Source: Thinopyrum elongatum
Taxonomy: Eukaryota; Streptophyta; Magnoliopsida; Poales; Poaceae
Assembly (NCBI GenBank): GCA_011799875.1
Contig: CM022299.1
Span: 349,228,526 to 349,292,525 of the forward strand
DNA length: 64,000 nt
Direction: 5' to 3'
Positions within the stretch are counted from its first letter, which is position 1, and the number at the start of each line of letters is the position of its first letter. A program made the translations under genes and the position numbers. The notes beneath the pieces were generated by a model. The model searched no databases, was not told the origin of the DNA, and saw only the letters and a list, made by a program, of their open reading frames with translations. Positions 45,418 to 56,864 of this stretch are shown here, piece by piece.

Positions 45418-48131
45418 CTAAGTTACCTCAACGAGGATATGCATGTCCGCAACAATAAGAATATCATATTTCTTTTTGACAGTAGGAATAGGGAATTTAA
45501 AACCTCCAATAGCAATTGTTGGAATTTCTCCAATAGAGTTGATACTATTCACTTGAGGTTGTTTCTTCGGAAAGTGTACCATATGCTCATTACCATTGAC
45601 ATGAAAAGTGACATTGCCTTTATTGCAATTAATAACAGCCCCTGCCGTATTCAAAAAGGGTCTACCAAGGATGATCGACATACTGTCGTCCTCGGGTATA
45701 TCAAGAATAACAAAGTCTGTTAAGATAGTAACATTTGCAACTACGACGGGTACATCCTCACAAACACCGATGGGTATAGCAGTTGATTTATTGGCCATTT
45801 GCAAAGAGATTTCAGTTGGTGTCAACTTATTCAAATCAAGTCTTCGGTATAAAGAGAAAGGCATAACACTAACACCGGCTCCAAGATCACATAAAGTAGT
45901 TTTAACATAGTTTCTTTTAATGGAGCATGGTATAGTTGGTATTCCTGGGTCTCCTAGTTTGTTTGGTATTCCACCTTTAAATGTATAATTAGCAAGCATG
46001 GTGGAAATTTTAGCTTCCAGTATCTTTCTTTTATTGGTAATAATATTTTTCATATACTTAGCATAAGGAGACATTTTCAGAAAATCAGTCAAACGTAAGC
46101 GCAAAAAGACATGTCTAAGCATTTCAACAAAGCGCTCAAATTCTTCATCATCCTTTTTCTTGGATGGTTTAGAAGGAAAGGGCATGGGTTTATGAACCCA
46201 TGGTTCTGTTTCTTTACCATGTTTCCTAGCAATGAAGTCTCTCTTATCATATCTTTTATTCTTAGGTTGTGTGTTATCAAGATCAACAGCAGGTTCTATC
46301 TCCGCATCATTATCATTACTAGGTTGAGCATCAACATGAACATCATCATTATCATTATTACTTGGTTCATGTTCATCACCAGATTGTGTCTCAGCATCAG
46401 AAATAGAAATGTCATTTGGATTCTTAGGTGTGTCTATAGTAGGTTCACTAGAAGCATGCAAAATCCTATCATATTTCTTCTTCTTCTTAGATGAACTAGG
46501 TGCATCAGTATTAATTATTTGAGAATCTTGCTCAATTCTCTTGGGATGACCTTCAGGATACAAAGGTTCCTGAATTATTTTACACCCCTAGTCATAACTC
46601 TAACAACATAATCATTCATTTTATTGTTCATCTCATTAAGCAAATCATTTTGTGCCTTGAGGACTTGTTCTACTTGAGTTTTTACCATGGAAGCATGTTT
46701 ACTAACAACTTTGAGATCATTAACAGTTCTAAACATATAATCACTCAAGCGTTCAATCATATAAGCATTTCGTTTCAATTGTCTACTAACATATGCATTG
46801 AAGTTTTCTTGTTTAACAATAAAGTTATCAAATTCATCCAAGCATTGACTAGTAGATTTAGTGTAAGGAATATCACCTTCATTAGATCTATAAAGATAAT
46901 TTACCTCTACTACCTGTGTCAGGGTATTAAGACCATGTATTTCTTCAATAGGTGGTAATTTCTTAACATCTTCAGCTTTAATAGCTTTTTCTTTCATAGA
47001 TTTCTTTGCCTCTTGCATATCTTTAGGACTGAGAAATAGAATACCTCTCTTCTTAGGAGTTGGCTTAGGCGGTGGTTCGGGAAGAGTCCAATCATTATCA
47101 TTCCTCAATATATTATTCAATAATTCTTCAGCTTGTTCAACATTTCGTTCCCTGAAAACACAACCAGCAAAACTATCTAGGTGGTCCCTAGAAGCATCGG
47201 TTAGTCCATTATAAAAGATATCAAGTATTTCATTTTTCTTGAGAGGATGATCAGGCAAAGCATTAAGTAATTGGAGAAGCCTCCCCCAAGCTTGTGGGAG
47301 ACTATCTTCTTCAATTTTCACAAAGTTAAATATTTCCTGTAAAGCAGCTTGTTTCTTATGAGCGGGGAAATATTTTTCAGAGAAGTAATATATCATACCC
47401 TGGGAACTATGCACACAACCAGAAGCAAGAGAATTAAACCATGTCTTAGCATCACCCTTTAACGAGAAAGGAAAAAACTTAAGAATATAGTAATAGCGAA
47501 TTTTTTTCCTCATGAGAAAATAGGGTGGCTATATCATTCAGTTTAGTAAGATGTGCCACAACAATTTCAGATTCATAGCCATGGAAAGGATCATATTCAA
47601 CCAAAGTAATTAACTCAGGATCGACAGAGAATTCATAATCCATATCAGTAACAAAGATAGGTGAAGTAGCAAATTTAGGATCATATTTCATTCTAGCATT
47701 CAAGGATTTTTCTTTTAACTTGACTAGTAATTTCTTAAGATCCTCTCTATCCTTACAAGCAAGAAAGTCCCTAGATAACTCTCCATCCATAACATAACCC
47801 TCAGGTATATCAGGCAATTCATATCTATGAGGGGAATCATAATCTTCAGTTTCAATAATCTCATTTTCTTCAGCTCGAGCAAGTTGTTCATCAAGAAATT
47901 CACCAGTGGCGCAGTATTATCAAGCAAAGTAATAGTATCATCATAAGCATCATTCATAGTAGAAGTAGCATCATCAATTACTTGCAACATATCAGGATTA
48001 ATAGCAGGTGGTGGCGTCGCAAGCTTACTCAAAACAGATAGTGTATCAAGTGCAGAAATAGATGGCAGTACCTTACCTCACCTTGTCCTAGAGGGAACAA
48101 TCTTGGTTTTGTTATCCTTTAAATTCTCCAT
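45418..48131 (-). pseudogene. gag-pro: Gag and retropepsin genes of element E, broken
   Basis: ATG at 48131 lies 50 bases after the PBS. The N-terminal part includes DIPEGYVMDGEL and a gag domain (Retrotrans_gag-like): KGDAKTWFNSL, YFPAHKKQAAL, LPQAWGRLLQLLNALPDHP, ILDIFYNGL. A Lys-rich linker follows, then retropepsin: TLCDLGAGVSVMPFSL with the catalytic Asp in DLG, and IILGRPFLNTAGA. Breaks: TGA at 48080-48078, a shift near 47910, a shift in an A-run at 47505-47511, and a shift near 46580. End at 45418. No zinc knuckle was seen. No reverse transcriptase follows. Confidence 0.85.
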
Positions 48132-48180
48132 AGTGATCAGCAGATATAAATCCCAAGTGACTCGGTGAATAGAGCTATGC

Positions 48181-48198
48181 TCCCCGGCAACGGCGCCA
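48181..48198 (-). other. Element E primer-binding site, tRNA-Asp
   Basis: Minus strand TGGCGCCGTTGCCGGGGA matches the 3' end complement of tRNA-Asp used by Athila elements. It lies 11 bases inside the 5' LTR. Confidence 0.85.
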
Positions 48199-48209
48199 GA
48201 AAAAGGTCT

Positions 48210-49607
48210 TAATAACCCACAAGTATAGGGGATCGCAAAAGTTTTCGAGGGTAGAGTATTCAACCCAAATTTATTGATTCGACACAAGGGGAGCCAAAGA
48301 ATATTCACGAGTATTAGCAGTTGAGTTTTCAATTCAACCACACCTGAAAGACTTAATATCGGCAACGAAGTTTTTAGTAGCAAAGTAGTATGGAAGTAAC
48401 GGTAACGGTGGTAACAGTAACAATAGCAAGTTTGTAGTGATTGTAACAGCAGCACGGCAAAAGTAACTTAGCAAAGATCAATATGTGAAAAGCTCGTAGG
48501 AATCGGATCAGTGATGGATAATTATGTCGGATGGCATTCATCATGCAACAGTTATAACCTAAGGCGACACAGAACAAGCTACAATTCATCAATGTAATGT
48601 AGGCATGTATTCTGTATATAGTCATACGTGCTTATGGAAAAGAACTTGCATGACATCTTTTGTCCTACCCTCCCGTGGCAGCGGGGTCCATAAGGAAACT
48701 AAGGGATATTAAGGCCTCCTTTTAATAGAGAATCGGAACAAAGCATTAGCACTTAGTGAATACATGAACTCCTCAAACTACGGTAATCACCGGAAAGAAT
48801 CACAATTATTGTCACCTTGGGGTATGCGGATCATAACTCATAGTAGGTGTCTACAACTTGCAAGATCGGATCAAGAACACATATATATTCATGAAAACAT
48901 AATAGGTTCAGATCTAAAATCATGGCACTTGGGACCTAGTGACAAGCATTAAGCATAGCAAAGGCATAGCAACATCAATCTCAGAACATAGTGGATACTA
49001 GGCATCAAGCCCTAACAAAACTAACTTGATTACATGATAAATCTCGTCCAACCCATCACCATCCAGCAAGCCTATGAAGGAATTACTCACTCCCGGTGGT
49101 GAGCATCATGAAATTGGTGATGAAGGAAGGTTGATGATGACGATGGCGATGGATTCCCCTCTCCGGAGCCCCAAACAGACTCCAGATCAGCCCTCCCGAT
49201 GAAGAACAGGAGGCGGCGGTGGCTCCGTATCATAAAACACGATGAATCCTTCTCTCCAATTTTTTTTCCGCAAATAGGAATATACGGAGTTGGAGTTAGG
49301 GTTGTTGGAGCTCCAGGGGGCCCACAAGCCTATAGGGCGCGCCCAGGGGGTAGGCGCACCCCCAGGGCTTGTGGCTCCTGGGTGCCCCCCTGGTATCTCT
49401 TTCCGCTAGTATTTTTTATTTATTCCACAAAATTTCTCCGTAACTTTTCATGTCAATCCGAGGACTTTGATTTCTGCACAAAATAACACCATGGCAATTC
49501 TGCTGAAAATATCGTCAGTCCGGGTTAGTTCCATTCAAATCATGCAAGTTAGAGTCCAAAACAAGGGCAAAAGAGTTTGGAAAAGTAGATACGATGGAGA
49601 CGTATCA
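48210..49607 (-). mobile_element. Element E 5' LTR
   Basis: 1398 bp; begins TGATACGTCTCCATCG on the minus strand at 49607 and ends ...GGGTTATTA (TGATAACCC in the sister LTR). Contains a GGCGCGCCC block and a run of TAC/GTTAC repeats near 48400. Confidence 0.87.
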
Positions 49608-49612
49608 CATGG

Positions 49613-50824
49613 CTCACATATTACCATCTCCATATTGCAAAACTATTGCAAGGAATCAAACTTATCATATCCAATGATCTTCATGAAAGTTTTTATTATA
49701 TCCTTCTTGACTATTCATCACATTGGGACCAAATTCATATCTTGTGAAAATTACCATTGCTATTATCAACTCTTAAAAATATATAAGTTAAGCATGAGAG
49801 TGCAAAAATTTATTCAAAATATAATCACCGCCATGCTCAAAAAGATATAAGTGAAGAACTAGAGCAACTGCCTAGCTCAAAAGATATAAGTGAAGCACTT
49901 AGAGTATTCTAACAAATCTTGATAAATGTGTTTCCCTATCGAATAGGTATGTCCAGCAAGATGATTGTGACAAAATAAAAGCAAACAAAGCAAAGACTCA
50001 TATAATGCACGACTCTCCAAGCAAAACTCATAACATGTGATGAATAAAAATATAGCTCCAAGTAATATTACCGATGGTCGTTAGAAGAAAGAGGGGATGC
50101 CTTCCAAGGTATCCCCAAGCTTAGTTGCTTGGGAGTCCTTGAATATTACCTTGGGGTGCCTCGGGCATCCCCAATCTTAGGCTCTTGCCACTCCTTATTC
50201 CTTCATCCATCGTCATCTCACACAAAACTTGAAAACTTCAGCACACAAGACTTAACAAAACCTTCGTGAGATCCGTTAGTATAATAAAGCAAATCACCAC
50301 TTTAAGTACTATTGCAAACCCATTCATATTTTGTTTTTGCATTATAAATAATGTATTCTAACTTCACCATGGCTTATACCCCCCGATACAATCCATAGAT
50401 TCATCAAAACAAGCAAACAACGCATCAAAAATGGAATCTATCAAAAATAGAACAGTCTGTAGTAATCTGAACATTGACGATACTTCTGTAACTATAAAAA
50501 TTCTGAAAAATAGGAAAAGTGGAAACTTTGTATATGAATTATGTGTAAAAACTTCAGAGCAAAAGCACGTTTCAATGAATTTACAAAATTCCAGAACTGG
50601 GCGCAAAAGTTTCTATTTTTTCACAGAATCAAATCAACTATCATCCAAATCATCCCAAAGGCTTTACTTGGCACAAAAACTAATTTAAAACACAACCATA
50701 ACAGTAGCATAATTGTGTGCACACAAAAATACGGAAAAATAAACAAGAAAATTAAGATAACTATTGGGTTGCCTCCCAACTAGCGCTATTGTTTTACGCC
50801 CCTATCTAGGCATAATGCATAGTT
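49613..50824 (-). other. Element D noncoding region with hairpins, shared with C
   Basis: After the protease stop (50825), the minus strand has TTGGGAGGCAACCCAATAG, then phrases also found in C (TTGCGCCCAGTTCTGGAATTT). A hairpin GGGGATGCC/GGTATCCCC sits at 50093-50116, with AAGCTTGGGGAT beside it, as in C. Confidence 0.65.
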
Positions 50825-50980
50825 TCAAGTATTGTCATCTTTAGTTTTAGTTCCATAGGTTGCCCTCATGATTGATTCATATGGTGGCCTAATTTTCTTT
50901 CTAGGAAAGTGTTCCATACCCTTCTTTAATGAAAACTAAAATTTTATATTCCCTTCTTTCATGTCAGTAACGACACCTAT
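50825..50980 (-). pseudogene. C-terminal tail of the element D retropepsin gene
   Basis: Continues the frame of the protease at 60961-61542 across the F insertion. It reads VTDMKEGNIKF, a TAG at 50938-50936, then KKGMEHFPRKKIRPP, and stops at 50825-50827. Retropepsins of this family end with this type of tail. The exact CCTAT duplication (50976-50980 and 60956-60960) shows that F split one gene. Confidence 0.8.
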
Positions 50981-53900
50981 TGTGACGCCCCCGACTTAAT
51001 GGTGCACTAATCATACATGCAAATGGACATGATCAAGCCTAAGGACTCACTTGAAGGAATCACAACACAAGTCTAAAACATAAATAAAGTCATACAAGCT
51101 TTATATTACAAGCCAGGGCCTCGAGGGCTCGAATACATAAGCTCGCTTACAAGCGTCAGCGGAAGCATCAGATATCTGGGTACGGATATAAAAGATAAAA
51201 CAGATAGGCCTTTAAGAGGTGGGGCAAAAGAAAACACTACGATCGAAAAGGCGCAGGCCTCCTGCCTAGGACCCTCCGAACCTACTCCTGGTCATCAGCC
51301 AACTCGTAGTAGTAACCACCCTCGGGGTAGTAGTAGTGATCGTCGACGGGGGCAGCTGGCTCCGGGGCTCCGTCATCTGGTCGCATCAAACGGATATGGG
51401 GAAAAAGAGGAAGCAAAGCAACCGTGAGTACTCATCCGAAGTACTCAGCAAGCAAGGATCTACACTACATATACAACATTTTCAAAGAAAGGCTGTATAT
51501 GTGGACTGGGCTGCAAAAATGCCAGAATAGAGAGGGGGCCTAGTCCTATCGAAGACTAGCATCTTCAATGGTCTTGCAACATTAGAAGAGTGTGGATTAG
51601 CACAGTATAAAGTAATAGTAGTAATAAGTATCAACCTCGGCCAGAGATCCTTTCTCGACTCCCTGCGAGAAAGCAATCCCAGAGCCCTAATATCCAATTC
51701 TCATCACAAGTATCCAGTTCTAGTTGTATCGATCGGGATACAACTCCAAGCATCCGTTACCGAGGATCCGGCTATGCATAGATTAGTTCTTACCTGCAGT
51801 GGTGCACCAACTTACCCACCACGCTCGCTTAACTCCAGCCGAACACACTTTTCTGGGTCATGCCCGGCCTCGGCCAAACGACACACCACAACCCTACCTA
51901 GAGCTCAGCAGAGAGGTCCCCGTCGGTCTATATCCTAAGCGCTCAGGGGTCTTGGCCATCACCCTTTGCACTCCGGGTCGTTGCGTGCAGGGCGGGTCCA
52001 GGCTCCACCACTACAGGATGGTGCCGGCCCAGCCCGGACGCCATGCTAAACTGGACGCCTGACAGAGCTTTCGGCTGATGCCACGATGCAGAGTGCCCAT
52101 AACTTTTCCCGATGATGGTTAGTGCTATCGGGCCAGAGGCCCACTCGGATCAAATATCCAAATCATTAGTGTTTTGGTAGTGCGGAAATGAGCAGAGACT
52201 CATGATCGATGTGACCCCGTTGCCCCGTATCGAGGACTTGCTACAAGGGCTAAGAATGCCCGGCCGCGCCTCATAATTATCTCACATGCACCCTCCAGGT
52301 CAACCCGATTTCACAATACTCGCGGGTACCCCACAGGGCCGACCCGATGTTACCATGGTTCTGGGTTAAGCCAATGTAACCATGTGTCCAAACACCAGGG
52401 GGAAACCCAAGGAATCACCCTCGATGGATTCCACCTAATGTAGTCATCAAGGTGAACTCGAAGGAATCACCCTCGATGGGTTCACACTTGAGGTGTTGCA
52501 CGACAGCGTCGTTATCAGAAGTGGTGAAGGAGGAATCACCCTCGATGACCACGGCCGAATAGCTACTCTACCGAGTTAACATCAGAAGTGCTAAACGAGG
52601 TATCACCCTCGGCACTCGATAGTAACGCTGCAGTGTCATACAACTAGGGGGGTGATGTGCGGTGCCGGGGCCTGGTTGTCGATCATGTTGATCGAGTCAT
52701 CTGATAATCTAGCGCGGGCAACTGGGTCAAAGTGGTGTCTCTGGTGGGTCTCTAACCCGCCTATACTAAGCAGTTTAGGATAAGCAGGTAAGGTATCAAT
52801 AGCAGGTTACAATAAATAGGCTATGCATCAGAATAGGATAACTCAAAGCAGTAGCAAATCTAATGCAAGCAGGAGGGAGAAAGAATAAGCGATATAGGCA
52901 TGCTCAAGGGGGGTGCTTGCCTGGAAGCTCTGCGGCAAAGGTCTGGTCGTCGGTAGTGTAGCCAATCACCGGAGCTGCGTCGGTCTCGGGGACTACGTCG
53001 GTACCGGGATCTACTGAGAGAGAAGAGGGGGAAGAAACAGATAAATACACGACCAACATAAGCAACACAGAGCATGCTATGCTAATGTGCAGTGCAGGGT
53101 TGCCTAAAAGCATGTCTAAGTCATATTAGTTATTTTAGGATTTAAGTTGGAATTATTAACCGGTGTATATGCACTATTCATCTACCGAAAACAGGCTAAA
53201 AGTTGTGGGTTCACCTCTGTAGAGGGTCCCGACAAGGAAACAAATGGCATGGTCGGATTCGTCTCGTCGTTCTGAGCAACTTTCATATATAAAGTTTTTC
53301 GATCCGAGCTAAGGTTTATTTTCTATGAATTTTCAAAGTTTTTAGCATTTTTTTGAAATTTAAATCAATAAGGAAAATAACAGAAAATACTAATTACGTC
53401 AGCCTGACGTCACTGTGATGTCAGCAAGTTAAACCGCCAGGTCTAGGTCAAACCTGACCTGCGGGACCCACCTGTCACAGACAGTGGGCTATAACAGGGG
53501 TTAAATTAAACTAAACAGACTAATTAGAGTGGTGGGCCCTAGGTGTCAGTGACTAATTAGGGTTTACTAAACATGTTTTAATTAAAAGTAGTTAATTTGT
53601 CTAATTACAGAAGGGGGCCCACATGTCAGCGTCATTAGGGAACAGTAACCATGCGTTGACCACGGTCAACGCGGTACAGAGGGATCGGGGCCCACGGACA
53701 GTGACTCTGGGGTTGGGCCCCAGGGGTGACACGTCGGCACAGGCGCCAAAGCAACACCGGCCACCATTTCACGTGGCGGCGCGCATCGGACATCGCCGGA
53801 AATTGAGCACAGAGCACGGGGAGGGTCGCGCGTAGTTGCGTTGGAAAAAGCGTGCGACGGCGAGGCGATCTGCGGCGGTGGTGTGGCCGGAGGAGCACCG

Positions 53901-55112
53901 TAGCGACGATGGCGAGCTCATAGGAGGACGGCGGCGCTCGGCAGCGATGACGAATGGCGATGCGGGCGCGCTAGCGAGCAACTAAATGGCCAGACGCCTC
54001 TACGCAACGCGACGAGCGTGACGGTGGCACGTACGGGATCCAAAGGTCACCGTGGCTACACCGGCGACAAGCGCGAGCGGCGGAGTGTTCGATCGTCGGT
54101 GGCATCGGCGGCTACGAAACGCGGGCGAGCTAACGGAGAGGGGGAGGAGAAGCGGGAGCTCACATCGGAGCTGTAGGGAGTGGCAGTGATCTCGGGGAGG
54201 GCGCGAGGTAGCCGGAATCAGCGACGAATGCTGGAGATCCGAAGATTGAAGACGAGCTTGTTCCAATCGAAGGAGAGGCGCTCGGCTCGATCTCGATGGT
54301 GTAGGCGATGTAGACGATGACGAGGAAGACAGTGAGCACCAGATCGAGGCGCGGGAGGCACGGTGGCCACGAAATCGAGCGGTGATGGTGGCGAGCGTTT
54401 CGGGTGAGGTGGGGAACGAGAGAGGGAGAGGCGCGCGGGGGCGAATGGGTAGCTAGGGTTTGCGGGAGGGCGAGAGGGACTCGGGGCAGGTCTTAACGGC
54501 GCCAGGGAACCGCGGGATGCGCATCACGGCGATGATCCGCGCTCGGGCTAGCGCGCCAGCCGACACCTGCCCGAGGGGAACGACGACCGCGGTGGCGGGC
54601 TGGGCTGGCTACTGTAGCTCTCAGGCCTAAATGCACAGTAAGTTCGGCCTTTCTCTTTTTATTTCTTGTCTGTTTTCTTTATTCTTTTCTGCTGCTTTTT
54701 TCTTTTTTGCTCCATTTGACTTTTGTAAAATATGTGACTTAGCCACATAAATTCAATGCAATATTATGCACTGCCATGAAAAGTTTGGAGACCAGAAGAA
54801 TTCATTTGTATTTTTCATAAATGAATTGGCAATAAAAATTGCTGGGATAGCATTGTTTTAAATGCTACTGCCCATTTTTGCAAAGGAGTGATGTTGTTTT
54901 CCTTAACAAATAAATGTTATGGAATTTTTGGCAGATGGTAAACATTTTTGCATCAACTTTTGTGCAACTTTAAAATCCACTTGTGATTTGAATTTGAATT
55001 CGGTGGAGGAATTTGGAATGAGATATTAACCATTGTGATCAAGCAATGCAAAGGAGGATGACTTGGCACTGATCATAAGGGAATACTGTAGTGTGATGCT
55101 GGGGTTGTTACA
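50981..55112 (-). mobile_element. Element F 3' LTR
   Basis: 4132 bp. Holds a degenerate tandem stretch around 52410-52620 built on AATCACCCTCGATG, then a GC-rich block (53620-54620) and an AT-rich end. The purine tract GGAGGAGA abuts it at 55115-55122 (minus strand). Confidence 0.9.
52400..52625. repeat. Degenerate TCACCCTCGATG minisatellite in the long LTR
   Basis: The core (AA)TCACCCTCG(A/G)(T/C) recurs four to five times at about 55-75 bp. The same run is in the other three LTRs of the family (near 17705-17910, 37925-38140 and 58245-58460). Confidence 0.75.
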
Positions 55113-55941
55113 AATCTCCTCCACTACAAGAAATCTCGTCCCGAGATTTAAGTGGGGAAGTAAAAGTAACTTCGGAAGAACGGACCCTTATAGGGTTAAT
55201 TATATGGTGAACAATTCAGGGAATGTGGCAGAATTATCTCTCGAGTTGAAACTTAGGAAAACATCGGGAGCAAAGTATGAAGGTACAATAAGAAGTTTCA
55301 AGCGAATGGACAAACGATCGATACCTGAACAGAGTGTGAGAAGGGGGTTCAGAGCACCAGGAATAGATCATCTCTCAGAAGGTGGCTCGTGACAACACAC
55401 AAAGCCAAGAGCATATGATACTTCGGAATCAAGGATGTACAGGAGAGTCAGGTTCCGATCCTGAGGAACTATGGGGGGTGTCGATCAAAAGTAGGGAGAA
55501 CAGTGACATCTTACTGGTCACGACAACAATTAAGCAGTGTAATAGATACTTAACAGTAGCCAATTAAGACATACATATCCATACACAGAGTCGGGTACAT
55601 GCGAACAGCATAACGGCGCAAACTTAAAAGCTAGATATGCTAGGCGGCGCGCAGGAACGCGGTAAGGAAGTACTCAACGAGTCATAGCAAAGGCTACATC
55701 AGCGTTGGGGAAAACCACTGAAATGGGGTAACTGCAAGTGCGGACGATGAATGTTCATCGTAGGAAAATCCTGCTCTCCATGTGCACTCTGATGTAGAAT
55801 CCGGTCTCGAGCTGGAAGAAGAGGTCCACGTGCAGGTGAGTGACCTCCAACAGCAGGCCAATCAATACCAGCATACATTTGAGTCCTGCGCGGGTAAAGG
55901 ATGTACTCCGGATGTATCCCTGCACGAACAGCTGGTAGCAA

Positions 55942-56505
55942 CTACGTCATAGCATTGTAGAGACGTGCTCGACTGGCAAACAACTCGACGACAAGAGCCC
56001 GAACTGTGCGATCCAGAGCCTGAGTGCACTGAATCAGAACCTGCGGGTCGTAACGACGACACTCATACGGGGCACAGATACCTGTGTAGTACCCAGTAGC
56101 ATCTCCAGCAGGGGCATACAGAATGTATCGGAACTCAGAGGCATCCAAGCTAATGCTGAGCTCTCCTCGGAGACGTGCGACAGCAGAATAGGCGGCATCA
56201 TGGACTGCCATCTCAATCGTCACGCCGATACCATGGAAAAGGTGCAGCTCTGTGTCTGAGTCATCTTGTTGATCATAGATACGAACATCAGCATGGTACT
56301 GCTCCTGGTTAAACTTGCGGTAATCCTTGTAGACCATGTACTCGGGGTACCAGCGGTAGCCCAGTCTGGTCAGGAGGGCGATCAGGACAGCTGGAAAACC
56401 AGGGGCATCACGAGCCCAAGTGCGAAGCACAAGCTGCGTCACAGGGCATGGTGGAAACAAATGATCCATCTGAAATAGAGGAAATTCAGGATTGTCAATA
56501 GACAA
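55942..56505 (-). CDS. Unknown protein inside element F, probable second exon
   Basis: The open frame is intact for about 176 codons from the ATG at 56469 to the stop at 55942. A TTTCAG splice acceptor sits immediately before this ATG, so an upstream exon may exist. The protein has FPPCPVTQLVLRTWARDAPG, LGYRWYPEYMVYK, VTIEMAVHDAAYSAVARLRGE and FRYILYAPAGDATGYYTG. No zinc finger, protease or polymerase motif is seen, and I do not recognise the fold. Similar proteins are common as uncharacterised sequences in Triticeae genomes, from memory. The unbroken frame in an element with diverged LTRs is notable. Role unknown. Confidence 0.6.
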   Translation of the reverse strand: MSIDNPEFPLFQMDHLFPPCPVTQLVLRTWARDAPGFPAVLIALLTRLGYRWYPEYMVYKDYRKFNQEQYHADVRIYDQQDDSDTELHLFHGIGVTIEMAVHDAAYSAVARLRGELSISLDASEFRYILYAPAGDATGYYTGICAPYECRRYDPQVLIQCTQALDRTVRALVVELFASRARLYNAMT

Positions 56506-56848
56506 TGAGAATTATAATACAACTCGGAGAGAAAAGGTTAAACAAACCAATGGAAAGGAAAATGATTATCAGACTAATCAGATCAATGGTAAGGAATAAG
56601 CACAGATATCCAGCTCTCCGGGTAGACAGGATTTACGAGATCCTAAGTGTCGGCGTTAGTAAGTCCATTTTAACCCGAATAGAAGAGAATTCAGAGTCCT
56701 AGAGTATAGAAAAGAAATAAAAGATCCTAATACCACCCATTCGGTGACGTGGGCCCGTAAGCCACACAGCCAAGTTAGTAAAACAGTTTTTCGGATACTA
56801 GACTCAACTTTGGCCAAGGAGTTGGAAAGGGGGATCCTACAGGCAGTC

Positions 56849-56862
56849 GGCTCTGACACCAA
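56849..56862 (-). other. Element F primer-binding site, initiator Met-tRNA-like
   Basis: Minus strand TTGGTGTCAGAGCC two bases inside the LTR; differs by one base from the common TGGTATCAGAGC. Fixes the orientation of the whole LTR family here. Confidence 0.8.
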
Positions 56863-56864
56863 CC

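Larger units (their letters stand above)
35943..49607 (-). mobile_element. Athila-type Gypsy element E, reverse transcriptase and integrase deleted
   Basis: LTRs are 35943-41438 (3', split by solo LTR G; 1403 bp net) and 48210-49607 (5', 1398 bp). CATGG lies on both sides (35938-35942 and 49608-49612) and element D continues across it. On the minus strand: PBS 48198, gag and protease 48131-45418, spacer, env-like gene 44634-43612, then 2.2 kb noncoding to the 3' LTR. No YVDD- or DDE-type frame occurs between protease and env-like gene, so the pol core is gone. All genes have stops or shifts. Confidence 0.87.

Noticed and set aside
47700..48032. Second independent gene overlapping gag in element E
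   Set aside because: The overlapping frames join into one gag sequence after accounting for a one-base shift near 47910.
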